From the NCBI RefSeq assembly GCF_034702125.1, contig NC_085875.1, forward strand, positions 45,835,770-45,899,769: a DNA stretch of 64,000 bases, written 5' to 3'. Below, piece by piece: positions 36,632 through 49,170 of this stretch. This stretch comes from Engraulis encrasicolus (taxonomy: Eukaryota; Chordata; Actinopteri; Clupeiformes; Engraulidae). The translations under genes were made by a program, and so were the position numbers. Every line of letters begins with the position of its first letter. Position 1 is the stretch's first letter. The notes beneath the pieces were generated by a model. The model made no database searches. It was given only the letters and a program-made list of their open reading frames with translations, and was not told where the DNA came from.

Positions 36632-39600
36632 ATGGAGGGCAAAGTGGATACCACACCAAAGGACAATCGCAAGAATCCCAACAAGAAACCTAAGATGGAG
36701 GACGAAAGCAAATATCTTCCTGAACTTCTGGCTGAGAAAGACAGTCTTGACTCTTCATTTACTCATGCAATGAAGCTTCTGAATGAAGGTAAGTTACTGC
36801 AACGTAATCCCCTTTCCTTATCTCTTATAAAAATGCTCACGCGCTTTAAAGCATGGCTGGCCCTCTCGCGTGGCGAAATGCTAGCGAGCTAACTATGGCT
36901 ATCTGCCAGATGTCGTTTGCATCTTGTTGCTGTATAAAGGGCGCTACTGTCGCTTAACAAACAAAAAAACACTTGATGTAGTCTCCTTTCGGTAAACGAC
37001 TGAATTAACTGTCGGAATACTTATTTTGTCGTGGTAATGCAATGACCTGAAACAACCGCGTCTGTCTGCATCCGGGCTCTTTGTTCGATTCCCTGATTGA
37101 CGCTCCCAACGCAGGACGCTCCCTTGTCGGCTCGCTCCCACTAGCCAGACTATCGGTCCCACCGCCATATAACGGAGCTAGTCATCTTTTTGATGTTAGT
37201 TTTTTGTTTCTAACCCTAACCTTAACCCTAACCTAACCCTAACCCTAAATTGCTTGCATGTGGCAGTGTATGATAATACGTGAAATATAATCGGGTGGGA
37301 CTACACGTCCGGGAGTGATAGAAACACCTGGGACTACACGTCCGGGAGCGATCTCAGTTGGGAGTGTCCATCTACCACCGTCTTTGATCCATTTAGCGCA
37401 GAGTAGCCTACCTACGCCATATTTGGTGCATGGAAACTAGCTTCTAAACCAGCAACTGTTCATCTGTGCTTGCGCAGAAAATGAGCAGATTTCAAACTAA
37501 CCAGGCACGGGGCATTATTGAGCTGCACCCACATCTCTACTTTAGGGCCTAGACTGGTGTGGTTTTTTTGACATTTGTTCTGTAGGAGGTCTATGCAATT
37601 GCACTTTCGTTTCGTTTTCGAATCTGTTAAGTCGTTCATCCGGTCTTCAAGAAGATGTAGTTCTGAAACCAACACCTCGAAGCAGTCTGCTCTAGGCTTC
37701 GTCCACGTTATGCTCCTAAATTGTCGCTGTATCTTCTCATGCGGTGGGGGATGGAGACTCCCAACTGAGATCGCTCCCGGACGTGCGGTCCCAGGTGTTT
37801 CTATCACTCCCGGACGTGTGGTCCCACCCGATTATATTTCACGTATTATCATATACTGCCACATACAAGCAATTTAGGGTTAGGTTTAGGGTTAAGGTTA
37901 AGGTTAGGGTTAGAAACAAAAAACTAACATCAACAACATAACTAGCTCCGTCATATGGCGGTGGTACCGATAGTCTGGCTTGTGGGAGCGAGATGAAAGG
38001 GGAGCGTCCTGGGTTGGGAGCGTCAATCAGGGAATCTTCTCATGGCCTCTGTGTGGAGGATGCAAATCTGTGTTTTACGGATACCATGGAAAGGACATCT
38101 GTTCCCTTCCTTGCAGGCATCCCCAGCCCAGATACGAATAATTCACCATGTCATTGTGTCACAATGTGGGTGATAACAAAAGCCTTGTTGTAATGTAAAC
38201 CACTGTTGTTTCTCCACTGAAACAGTAAACAAAATTCAGATAATCCAAACGACGGGTCTTTCCATCTACCTCCGTGTTGGATGATTTCTGCTACTTATCA
38301 CATTTCTGTTATATAATATTGGTGGCGGTGGTAGTGACAATCACCATTTGCAAAACGCAGAGAGAAAGCTGAACGTCGCCAATTGTAAACAAATTATATC
38401 ATTACTACACCTCAGCCCTTAGTATGGTCATTTGGTGGTGACATAGTAGCCAGTTTAGCCGTTGCTAGCTCAGGCATGACTATTTGGAGTTTACATCTTT
38501 GTTTATGAAAAACCGAAACACAAAAATCTGATTTAGGTGAGGACACGTATTCCTGGTTTGTGGGGAAATGGATGGAACTGGTCATGAAGTTCACTCTACC
38601 TATTCAAGAACTGAATGCTGAATTACATGCTTAACTGTTCAACACTTGAGTGAATTGCTGTTTATTTGAATGTACTGAATTTTACCAGATTTATCAAGCA
38701 ATGCTCCAGCCATCCTTCCTTCAGTCGGTTTAGACATCAAAATTTGGTACAATGTGTCATAGCATGCACTCTGTGATTACTGTTCAACACTCTGGGTTGC
38801 TTTGTAGTTGTACATGGAATATCATGATAACAATAACAGCCTCACCTTCTCAGCAATGAATAATCATTGAAAATTCCTTATTGCAGAAGTACTAATCGGT
38901 TTTGAATTTCTTCCTATTTTGGCTTACCTTGAGGAATTAGTCTAAAATCCATCCATGTGTTTTTGGGGGTAATCCTGCAAACTGGCTAATTACACCCTAC
39001 CTTGTGGGGAGGATGATTAACTGGGCGCTAACAACTTGGAGGCCTTCAGGGTAGTTGACCTTAGTCCTGCTCAGTTAGTTTGCTGTGAGAAGGTGTTCCC
39101 TCCCTACAGTTACACCATGACCATGAACAGCATGGATTCATGCTGCCAGACTTCTCGTTTCCTCTCTACATTGTACACTTTGTAGGTTGGCCCATTTGAC
39201 CACATTTACTCAATGGTGGTTTCCTTTGCAGAAATCGAAAGGATCCAGAAGGGAGAGCCCAAGAAGGAAGGAGAGACCTACCTGGACCTCTTCAACAACA
39301 AGAATGTGAGAGTGAAGGAGAGGGTGTTGATCCCAGTCAAGCAGTACCCACGCGTAAGTCATGTTTTCTTTTTTCCCCCTTTTTTTTTGCTTTTTGGGGC
39401 ATTCATTTCTGATAATAAATACACATACGTAAGCCATGTTACTTAACATGCTCACAGTGATTGTTTACAGCCACTTGATACCATGGTTGTTTGGATGGAT
39501 GGACTTGTCAGAATTTATCTATGCTCTTGTCAGAAAGGTTGCCGTGTATGAAGGCAAATATTGCTTCCACGCCAAAGAGGTGTCTGTCTGACCAGACAAG

Positions 39601-42600
39601 TCAGTGTTTCAACTACAACTACCCATTGAAATCAATGACTCAATTCAGTGTGCAAGGACAACCGGACATGTGCTCCGAACTGCACGCCCCTGTCTCTGTG
39701 CTTGTGTATATGATGAGTTCTATAAATAGCACAAAAAAAAACCTTTTGCAATGATGGTTGAATTACCATTTTTTCCCTTACATCCTGTCCCAATGTAGTT
39801 CAACTTTGTTGGGAAGATCCTGGGACCACAGGGCAGCACCATCAAGCGCCTACAGGAGGACACCGGGGCCAAGATCTCTGTTCTCGGCAGAGGATCCATG
39901 AGGGACAAGAATAAGGCAAGGAAACGGGCCTTTGATAATGGGTTGGGTAGAACAGTGCAAATGTTAAGCATATAGTCCTCAGTTTGCAGAGGAAGGACAC
40001 AACACTGCCTGCTCTGCACTCTTCCTCTGCAAACTGAAGACAATATTACATTGAAGGGCTGCACCTGCTGACAAATTTTTTTTTTAATTGTTTACATAAG
40101 TCACATAAATGTCTTCACACTTGTAAACAAACATGGAAGTACAAATAGACAAGATCGCCCAATCCCTCCCTCCCTCCCATGTAGGACTACAGATTTTAGA
40201 ATAAATTCTACAATACTGACAAAAACGTTTGAAGGTGTGCAGGCTCTTGCAAAACTAAATGTTTAGCCTGCACCATATTTGTACAAACGGCGTAATAAAA
40301 ACGAGCCGCTGGTTAAGTTTGTGTTTTCCGCCGTACAGGAAGAGGAGCTGAGGAAGGGTGGCGAGCCCAAATACGCGCACCTGGCCATGGACCTGCATGT
40401 GTTTGTGGAGGTGTTCGCCCCCATCCCAGAGGCATACCTGCGCATGGCCCACGCCATGGAGGAAGTCAAGAAGTTCCTGGTTCCTGTAAGATTTCTAGTC
40501 ATGGATTACTTGTTTATGTCAAGGGACTTAAATAATAATAATAATAATAAGCAACCATAATAATTATTATTCAGTGATCTTGGCATCTTTGATGCTACTC
40601 TACTTGATCGTGATTGAAGGATCATTTTTGTAGTACTCTCCTAATAGCTTATCTGTTGTTTGAATCATTCATTGCTGCGTCACTGAACTAGGACTGCTCA
40701 ATTTCATGTACTTGTTACTATGGCAATGTTCTGATTTAGGCTTTTGAAAACCAGGAGGAGATGCACCAGGAGCAGTACATGGATATGGGCTACCTGAACG
40801 GCTCCCAGGACCAGGGTGGCCGTGGACGAGGGGGACCCCCAGGCAGAGGCAGAGGCGCCCCACCACCCCAAATGGCTGCACCCAGGTCAGTGGGAAACCC
40901 ATGTCTGAGAGGACAGAGTCGAGGGCCACGCAGGAAGAAAAAATACATTTAACTCAAGACACTAAAGGGCTCCGCATACTTAACGTGCGCAATTTGGCGC
41001 ATGAACCATTAAAATGTGGCAGACCATTCATAGTCGAAAGTGCCATTTACAGGCTTTTGCTTGCATTTTCGAAAGTGTGCCCTCTGCTGTTCATGAGAGA
41101 AACGGCAGAATCCATCGCAACTCGCAGCGGGGGTTCTAGAGATGTATAAAAATAGAAAGCCAAATACGGCTGCTGTAGGGCTACTGAATGTCTGATTTAT
41201 GACTTACCACAATGAAACATAGATTTTTGTTGTAGCCTACATTGCCAGATCATTCCAAGACATGTGAGAGCATTGTTCTGGCTGCAGAATTTCTGAATAG
41301 ATCGCCACACACAACGTGCTTCTGAACAAAGTAAACAATTGTTTCACTGAACAACATTTAAGGGAGAGGATAAAATAACACTCTGAAGACATTTTATTAT
41401 CCTCAAAATGATGCAGGGTCCATTCTGTAGTACAGTAGCTGTAGTCATATCTCTTCGCAACTCCTGCTTTGTCTGCCTCCCGGCATGGTCTCTGGTGGCG
41501 CACGGCAAGTTACAAAAAATGCGGGGTGCACGACCTCGTGCCGCGGCAGCTTGCGGAGGGGCGTGTGACGTCATTTTGAGCGCACGCCATCGTCGCGAGG
41601 GAGGTATGAATGAGGTTAGCGCCAGTTACGCTAAGTATGAATCCGCCTTAAGACACCGGCGTTATACATTTGCGGTTACCAGAATGCCAATGACCCAAGT
41701 CGTAGTGCATTACTGAAGGCCCTGTGTTATGGCGTAGTATTATAGTACCGGTAGTTAACTTTTCAGTGATGATTACAGCGTTCCACTGGTGGAATGGCAC
41801 GCATTATGGGGATACGGCCCTGTTTTACTGATATTAGACAATGTGCGTTTATTAGGATGACTTCAGGAGATGGTGGCAGAAACTTGATGTCTGGTGTCAA
41901 ACATCTTTTTTGTATGGCTTCATCATGAAACGGCCATTGTCCTCATAACTTGTTTGTAATTTGGTCATTTTAAACTGTAACTGTAATGCCAGTTGCTGTG
42001 TGGGACAAGGGCTTTGCTAATAAGTCAACGCTAAGTCCTTGCATTGCCACTATATGCAACTGCATTGGTCACTCATCCCACCCCCTCCTCTTTCTCTCCA
42101 GGGGCCGAGGGATGCCTCCACGCGGCGCTGGTCCCCGGGGAGGTGCGCCACGCGGCGGCCCCGGACGAGGAGGTGCACCGAGGGGCGCACCAGCAGGCAG
42201 GGGAGGACCCCCACCCGCCACACCACCCGGCAGAGGAGGCGCTGCCACACGATCGAGGCCGGCTGCCCCACCCGCCCAGAGGATGCTGCCCCCTGCTGCA
42301 CTCTCCCACCAACACCAACCGCATCAGCATCACCAGCAGCCTCAGCACCATCAGCAGCACCAGCACCAACACCCACAGCACCCACCAGCCGCAGAGTCCT
42401 ACGACGAATACGTAAGTCTTCCAGGAAGATTTGAGAATATTGATGGAGAATCGTGTGTTGTGGCCAAACTTTCATCTGCGGCCTATACTAAGAAGCTGGT
42501 TCAGGAGTAAACCAGGTTTTTAAGAGGTAAATCATCTTCCAGGCTCTTAAGATGATTTCCCTCTTAACTTAACCTGGTTTACTCCTGGGCCAGCTTCTTG

Positions 42601-43824
42601 GTATACCCCTCAGTTTATATATATATGGTGTCAAAACAAATTACTGAAGGAATACAAGTGGAAAACACTGGCTGAAGATAATGACTTTGCAGAGTTAAAG
42701 GAGCACTCCTGCCAATTTCAATGTGTTGTTGTATTGCTCACGCTACCCTTGACTTGTCAGTACATGGGGATGCTTTAAAACTGTGTTTTTGAAATGTAAA
42801 CAAACACCTGCCCCCATTACAATGACCAGCAACTCGGGAAAGGCTGAAGAAGAAAAAATCTCAGGTACTGACAAGTCCAGGGTAGTGTGAACATTACAAC
42901 TGCGTGTTGAAATTGGATGGAGTTATCCTTTTAGAACCCACTTGTGGATTATAGACCTGTACCTTCCTAATGCAGTTTGTGATGTTTTTCCCTTTCAGGC
43001 ATATGAAGAAACATACGCAGAGGGCTCATACGAAGGATACAGCCACGACTACAGTCACCACTACAGCCAGCCCCCTCAAGCGTATGTATCAATTTAAAAA
43101 AAAAAAAAGTGAAGTCTTATTGTATTGCAATTTTCACTGTCAAAACTGTAGACACCGTGATTATGACCCTACACACAGTACATTGCATATAGCAAATCTT
43201 TTTCTTAATACATAGTGACTAAAAAGGAAATTTACAGAACAGCGTAAAATGCATGTGTATTTCTGTCGTGGCATGGTATATGTATCCGCAACACTATTTT
43301 TGTGTTCACAGAGAGACGGAGTATTATGACTACGGACACGGCGAGGCACAGGAAGCCTATCCTGAAGCATCATATGGTATGAGAAACATCCCAGAAACGT
43401 ACTTTATATGTCGTGTAGGACTCCAGCGAGAAAGATGATCTAGTAATCAAACTTCTATAGCATGGTTCCCTACAAAGAAATCTTAGACAAATTCACTGGA
43501 ACTAAGTAACATGTATAAAACAGTTTTTACCAAAAACACATTAGCATAATCAGAATAAACATTTGAAGCAGATATAAGCCTTTTCTACCACATTTTTATG
43601 GTGCATATTGGTTATGTATTAATGTATTCAGCGGTTTCCTGTGGTCACATCGTGTCTTGTCTTTTTTTCTCTCTCTCTCTCTCTCGCTCTGTTCAATCTC
43701 TCTCTGCACAGCTGAGGATGACTGGGGCGAGGGTGGATGGTCGGCAGGCGGAAGTGGCAAAGCAGCGAGTGGGCGGCAGAACAAGAGCGCTCCCCGTACG
43801 CACCCCTACACGCGGCCCTTCTGA
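36632..43824 (+). CDS. KHDRBS1: KHDRBS1 / Sam68-like STAR-family RNA-binding protein (9 exons)
   Basis: Exons: 36632-36788, 39232-39353, 39799-39915, 40339-40485, 40740-40885, 42102-42411, 42999-43081, 43312-43376 and 43712-43824; phases close exactly for 419 aa. Order: short N-terminus, Qua1-like region ([20 protein letters not shown], 27-46), KH domain with [19 protein letters not shown] and the GXXG loop GPQG (102-105), Qua2 side ([16 protein letters not shown]), RG/RGG-rich region (about 205-275), a His/Gln-rich stretch (about 285-325), and a Tyr-rich tail ([28 protein letters not shown]) ending HPYTRPF. Sam68 binds U/A-rich RNA and controls alternative splicing and signalling in the nucleus. 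It lacks the long Pro-rich N-terminus of mammalian Sam68, as other fish copies seem to. Intron 3 uses a GC donor. KHDRBS2/3 are less likely given the RGG region and TMEM39B next door. Confidence 0.93.
37087..38035. mobile_element. foldback element with telomere-like motifs in both arms
   Basis: Two arms of about 285 bp in inverted orientation (37087-37370 and 37750-38035) start GATTCCCTGATTGACGCTCC and end with its complement. Each arm contains a CCCTAA/TTAGGG-rich run (37211-37250, 37875-37915) and GGTGGGACTACACGTCCGGG-type sequence. A unique centre of about 380 bp separates them. It lies in KHDRBS1 intron 1. Family unknown. Confidence 0.8.
38040..39220. other. KHDRBS1 intron 1 remainder, no gene seen
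   Basis: No recognised element or exon. Confidence 0.5.
39971..40045 (+). ncRNA. miRNA-precursor-like hairpin in KHDRBS1 intron 3
   Basis: CAGTTTGCAGAGGAAG (39980-39995) pairs perfectly with CTTCCTCTGCAAACTG (40021-40036); the stem extends to about 25 bp with two mismatches, with a loop of 25 nt. It begins about 55 nt after the GC donor. Size fits a pre-miRNA or a splicing-related structure; no known miRNA was recognised. Confidence 0.35.
40963..41649. mobile_element. hAT-like MITE, sister of 15770-17062
   Basis: Ends TAAAGGGCTCCGCATACTTA and GTATGAATCCGCCTT; AAGACAC duplicated at both sides (40956-40962, 41650-41656). The interior matches the 15.8-kb element in order (GCCCTCTGCTGTTCATGAGA, AAAGTAAACAATTGTTTCAC) but has one 140-bp unit. 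In KHDRBS1 intron 5. Confidence 0.8.
41651..41830 (+). repeat. dispersed repeat, copy 3 of 3
   Basis: AGACACCGGCGTTATACATT, ACCAGAATGCCAATGACC, GGCCCTGTGTTATGG and CAGCGTTCCACTGGTGGAAT. Directly abuts the hAT-like MITE. Confidence 0.6.
42484..42605. repeat. 122-bp hairpin in KHDRBS1 intron 6
   Basis: Arms of about 55 bp: TATACTAAGAAGCTGG..CAGGAGTAAACCAGG at left and the complement at right, separated by a short loop near 42540. About 85 percent complementary by eye. It begins about 70 nt after the donor of the RGG exon. Could be a tiny palindromic MITE or an RNA structure near a splice site. Confidence 0.7.
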
Positions 43825-44210
43825 GCACCTGCAGCCCGTGTCCAGCCCTGTGGCGGCCACGTCCTGTTCTAACTCCTCCTTTTTAACGACTCAAAGTAAT
43901 TTTTCACCTTTTTCATCCTCCTTTGCTGTGACATTGAGGATATGTCCCTGTAACTGTTGAGGGGACTTGTCTTTTTCCAGGACTTTGTGCACTGTTTGGT
44001 TTTTAATTCATTCATTTAGTTGTCTGCTCCAATATCGCCTTGCCTTGTTTTATACTGTGTAACCGTAATGGGTGAAGTAGTCTGCTTGAAGTGCGCCTCG
44101 TGACTGGACTGGCAAGGTCTCTTTTTTTGTTTTTTGTTTTTTTATGGTGCGTTATCGTAAAGGACCTTACCCCCCTCTTTTTGTTTTATGTTTTCGTTTT
44201 TTTTAATAAT

Positions 44211-44265
44211 AATAAACTCCACCAAAATATCCAAAAATATTTGAGGCAATGCAGCATCAAATAAA
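44211..44265 (+). terminator. KHDRBS1: KHDRBS1 candidate poly(A) signals
   Basis: AATAAA at 44211-44216 and 44260-44265, 390-440 nt after the stop, following a T-rich 3'UTR. More AATAAA hexamers occur to about 45.1 kb, so longer 3' ends are possible. Confidence 0.6.
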
Positions 44266-44269
44266 GTTT

Positions 44270-47200
44270 TTAAAAAAGAAAAAGGAGAGAACTCGTGGTG
44301 AAGGAAAACTCAAATCCATGCTGTCCGCATTACGTACAAATGTCCTTACGTTAAATGACATGCTGTCAATCTACTGAATGTTCTAACTAAAGATGTGTTT
44401 TTTCCAAAAGAGAAAGAAAAAGAAAAATGGTCTTGTTACCATCGACCCTTTGCTAATGTCAGCCCAAGGTATACAGGGCTCTTGACCTATGTTAGACTCA
44501 ATAGCTACAAGTAGAGGGATGTCTTTCACACTTTAGTAGTATCTTTTCAAGCTCGTCCAAATGCAACTGCAGCAGACCTAATAGCATGTTACATGCCTAC
44601 AGCATCTGGCTAATATAGATTGTCAACTGTATATAGCTTTTCAGTCTATCAGCTTTGAACAATACATGTGTAACCTTGTCTAAATAGGTGACTAAATATG
44701 ATCTGTTTTGCTGCAGTATGTCAATAAACTAGTTCTTTTCCTTCGAAGTTGGTATTTTTTTTTACTTTTTTGTAGAACTAACCTAAAATGTTTTTTTCAA
44801 ACTTGTTATAGGGTTCAAAATAGAAACCTTGCATGCAGACTCATGGAGGCGGAGTGACATTTAACATTGTCCTTCCAAAAGAAAAAAAAAACTTATTTGT
44901 AAAAATGTCAATAAAATGTGTGTAAACCCTTATTGATTTGCTTTAAAAAGATGAATTATATTGGGCAAAAGTGTTTTTAAAAGACGAGCTGATTTAGTGA
45001 CCTGACATTGTTTGACATCCCCTTTAAGTTACAAGATCCTTTCACCTAATCATAGACTGACATTTAGATTACGTTTGTGGACAAAAGGACATTTGCAAAG
45101 ATCAATAAAGGTTTATGCACAGTTTTCTGCAAATTATACTGTACAAAAAATGTCTGGTTAAAAAAAGAAATGCAGCCACCAAATGTGTCTAACATAAGGT
45201 TTCTTTCTGTCTGAATCAATTTGATGTATTTCCAAATACTTTTCAAGTGCTCAAATGTGTTGTTTAAACACCACCACCACAAATTGAGATTGATTCTCAA
45301 ATGGCTTTTACTAGGACAACAATCATGCTCTCACACCAGAGACCTGTATTTGCAGTGTCTGTGTGAGATTCCTTCCCCCTGTCGACGTAATTCACACCTG
45401 CAGACTTGTACTTGAGTTTGATGCAAAGACTCGCTGGCTGCATTATAAAGTGAAAACATTGCAAAGGAGAGGACGCAAAAAACCTGTAGAACTCGCCGCA
45501 AACCAAAGGTAAACTAAACCCCAAATCTACCTCAGTAGCGCTTGCTGGTACTGTCTGTACACTCACTGGTGCATTATGTTCATGTAAGTATAAAAATCAC
45601 CTAGTTTTTTGCACTTTAACAAAACCTTTAGAACTCAAGAAACATTATAGCAATCAACAAAAAAAATGCAATTAGCCTACCAACTTTGGCTTGAGTGTAC
45701 CAATTCAACTATTGCTGAAAAAGTCGATTAGCCTTGACCAAACTTACAACAATGATATTATATAATATAGATTACATAGATAGTAGGACTTAGGTTTTAC
45801 TTATTATACATCAAACAATATTGCTTATTTAAAATTTAGTGATTTTAAAATACATTCAATGTAGGTCTGTCCTGTAGATTCTTTCAGCATATTTCTGGGC
45901 ATATTTTGGGTGATGTTCTTACAGGCTTTTTATGTTCCCATTCTGCAGGCAGTCTTGGGCAAGCTTCAGGCTTCAAAATGTGAGGCTACGGGTAAGTATC
46001 GGTAAGAGTCGGATGGGTCCGTCCCAACTGCACATCACCGCTGAGGTAAAGTATGTCCAGGAAATACAATTTAAAAAAACCAAAACGCACACCCGATGGC
46101 TTTCTCATCTTGGCATGTCATAGCCAGGGAAGACTTGAAATACTACCTACCGGTAGTTAATGCAAGACTATTGAAGGGTACAATCTTTATCCAGTCAGTG
46201 CTCAGGAAGCGATTCACAAGTTTGAATAGCAGTTTTTATTAATGTCGTTATGTAACTGGATATGGTGTTCAAGATGGCCAGCTTAATGCTCCTTAATCTG
46301 CAATATTTTGCTTTTGCATATTTATCAGTCCCCAACGTGATGTCACCAAGTTATTAAGAATGTTGGTAAACCTGCAACCCCACCTTTAAGCAGTCGTTTA
46401 AAAATGCGGTGAAACTTGATTTGATGTATGTTCAAAGACTAATATCTCTCTTCTCGCCTTTTTTAGAAGAAACCTGAACTTCCTGTTCAATTGTTCCTAA
46501 GCCGTTTATACACAAGTTGGCAAATAAAAGTAATTTAACCGGGATTTTGTTGTATTATGTGGTCATTTCTCTGTTTATTTACTAACTTCAGATGTGATCA
46601 GAAGATTTTCATACAATGTAGTTTTAAACTTTTGGTGGAAGTTTCATAGGATGCCAAGACTGAAGAAAATGAAATGGCCACCTATTGTACAAATCAATGT
46701 GCTGGATAATGGGAAGACCTTTGAATGCTTAAAGATACACGACACTGGGTGATGTTTCTTGTAGTTTATTTCCCAAATTCATGCTGCCTCTTCAAAATTG
46801 TTAGCTTTTTCATGAATACTTATCACCTCCATCAAATTTTAAGTAGTCATGACTGGTAAAATTGCACTTTGTCAGCACAGTCATTTACACAGTGCACCTT
46901 AGTGACCCTTGGTCTTCATTATAGCAACAGTGGTGCTGTAAGTTATTCTCAATCAGGCCAGTACTGGCTAAATCTTTTGGGCTGAAGGTGTGACGTAAAA
47001 TGGATGTACTTAACATGGTGCGCTATTAAAGAAAGAATCCACCCTGTTTTAATTTTCCCATATTTGCAGTATTCTCAAGCATTATTCAGGAATGTGCATG
47101 CCATGTTCTTCAGAGTGTTTCTAATAGATACATTAATTGGTATCAGAATTTTTAGCATAATCACTGGAAGTAAATGGGAGCATCAGCATCAAGCCACAAC

Positions 47201-48800
47201 TAATCGCAGGACAGGATTAAATGGCTGTTTTGCACTCTGGTGAATTTTACATTCATTTTAGAGTAGTTTATAATTACATTTGATGATTTGTTTACTCCCA
47301 TAGACTTGCATTGCTATGCTTCTTTTGGCTATACGGTTAAACTAGGCAATGCAAACATGTAGATGAAAAATGTATGTATTCTATGTATTCTCGTATCTTA
47401 CTGGGACTTAACTACATATGAGCAATTTCTTGAAATGAGGTGGACCGCGTGCCCTGTTGGTCCCCCAGCTGTATGGCATTGTTTCCTGACCACTTGGGGG
47501 CAGTAGTTCACAACACCCTTGTGGATATCCTGGTGCTTCTAGACCTTCTTCATACAGGGGGGCACTTGATTTTTATAAAGTCCTCTAAGGGCTGTACTAT
47601 GAACACAAACCAAGATTTCCCCCCGCACTTTAGGCCTATATTGAAGGCGTCCACCTTTGCAACTTTCACCAGGTCCCCTAAAAAATATCTTGATTGTATT
47701 ACAAATGTGATTTCTAAGATTGCTTTACAAAAACATGTCATATTTCTAGTGAGACTGCATAACATTAAAACTGGGGGCTGGATAAGATAAAACTTGCTCA
47801 CTACCAATCCAATGACACCCAGTGGCATTCAGACCAGCTGCCCAGAAGTGCATGTGTCTATCACCTGCTGTAGTTCAGGAAGGATGTCACGCCAATTACT
47901 CCAGGCCTTGTGGGTTCTGGGTATTGTAGAACACAGGAGGAGGAAGAGAACTCGCACACCAAGTTTGAGAACCAATATGTGACCTTGCCTCCTCCACTTG
48001 TGCTTGTCTCCTTGTCCCGCCTCCTGGCCCCTCATCCGTGGAGAAAACAATAAAGTTTCCCAGCTGTCAGCCTCGCCACAAGTTTTGAGGGACTGTTTTT
48101 CATTCACCATCCCAATTTCAAATGAGAAAAAGACTTTACAATTGAGCTTTTGCAAGATATTGAAATACAATGCTGTTGTCAGTGATGTCATCATGACGAG
48201 AAGCAAGTGGAGGAGGCAAGGTCGCATATTAAAACGCACTCCAAGAGTTGCCGATGCAGGAAAGGTGTTAAATCCACTTAAACAAAAATAAAATGAAGTG
48301 CTACCAAGTGGGGGTGCATTAACTCACCTGCTGTAGCCATGGGCCACCACATTCTCCATACTGTTAAACCTTTTCATGACATGTAATTGAAAGTCAAAAT
48401 GATGGTGTGAAGTTAAATTCAAATTCACATTAACCATAAACATAATAGAACATCCAGAATAGCAAAGCTTATATGTGATATTTCGGTGACATCATGAACA
48501 GAAAACACGAAGTCGAATTTCACACGACATTTATTTATTTATTGTAGACATTCAGTGTAGACAGACCGGCATGGAAGACACTTGGAGTTCACTGTGACTA
48601 CATCTCATCGCATAATTAAGTACTGTTTACAGACTAAAAATCAGAGTATTTTTATTTGTTGTTTTGTTTATATTTCAGCTCTAGTGTGTAAAAGTAAATT
48701 GTAGGCCTGCTTTAACAAAAAAAGATACTTTTGGAGATGAGTGTAGTTGTGTGTGTGCGTGCGTGTGTGTGTGTTTCATGTAAGGAACAACATGTCAGTG
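44270..48800. other. intergenic KHDRBS1-POMT2, first part
   Basis: AT-rich, several AATAAA hexamers up to about 45.1 kb and near 46523. At 46735-46900 GAATACTTATCACC and AAAATTGCAC blocks resemble the piggyBac-like MITE at 60055-60705. At about 47935-48000 and 48200-48245 CCTTGCCTCCTCCACTTG and its complement form an inverted pair. No gene recognised. Confidence 0.45.
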
Positions 48801-48807
48801 TGCAAAT

Positions 48808-49170
48808 ACAGGTCATTCTCAAAAAATTACATATTGTGATAAAGTTCATTTTCCATAATGTGATGATAAAAATTAAACTCATATTTTAGATTCATTACCC
48901 ACCAACCGAAATATTTTAGGTCTTGTATTGTTTTACTACTGATGATTTTCGCATACAGCTCATGAAAACCCAAAATTCCTATCTCAATAAATTTGCACAT
49001 CATGAAAAGGTTCTGTAAACGAGCTGTTAACCTAATACTCTGAATCAACAAATGAAATCTACAAAACCTGCAAAACACCTGCAAAAGATTCCTGAAGCTT
49101 TTAAGAACTCCAGCCTGGTTCATTACTCAAAACCGCAATCATGGGTAAGACTGCCGACCTGACTGCTTTT
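48808..49170 (+). mobile_element. Tc1/mariner-type element, 5' end
   Basis: TCATTCTCAAAAAATTACAT, CATACAGCTCATGAAAACCC and CCTGGTTCATTACTCAAAAC lead into ATGGGTAAGACTGCCGACCT, which looks like the start of a transposase frame. The transposase body is missing, replaced by a second inverted-repeat element. Confidence 0.5.

Noticed and set aside
37460..37807. 115-codon minus-strand frame in the foldback element
   Set aside because: No recognisable domain, part lies in an inverted arm, and it is probably chance.
37211..37915. A chromosome end or true telomere array
   Set aside because: The TTAGGG-like runs are short, imperfect, occur in both orientations inside a foldback, and lie in a gene intron.
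42039..42475. Several overlapping 100-140 codon frames on both strands in the RGG exon
   Set aside because: Shadows of the GC-rich KHDRBS1 exon 6; only the phase-matched frame continues the protein.
42412..42510. Extension of KHDRBS1 exon 6 by about 33 codons to a stop
   Set aside because: A consensus donor GTAAGT follows GAATAC and the next exon continues the conserved Tyr-rich tail; read-through isoform possible but unsupported.
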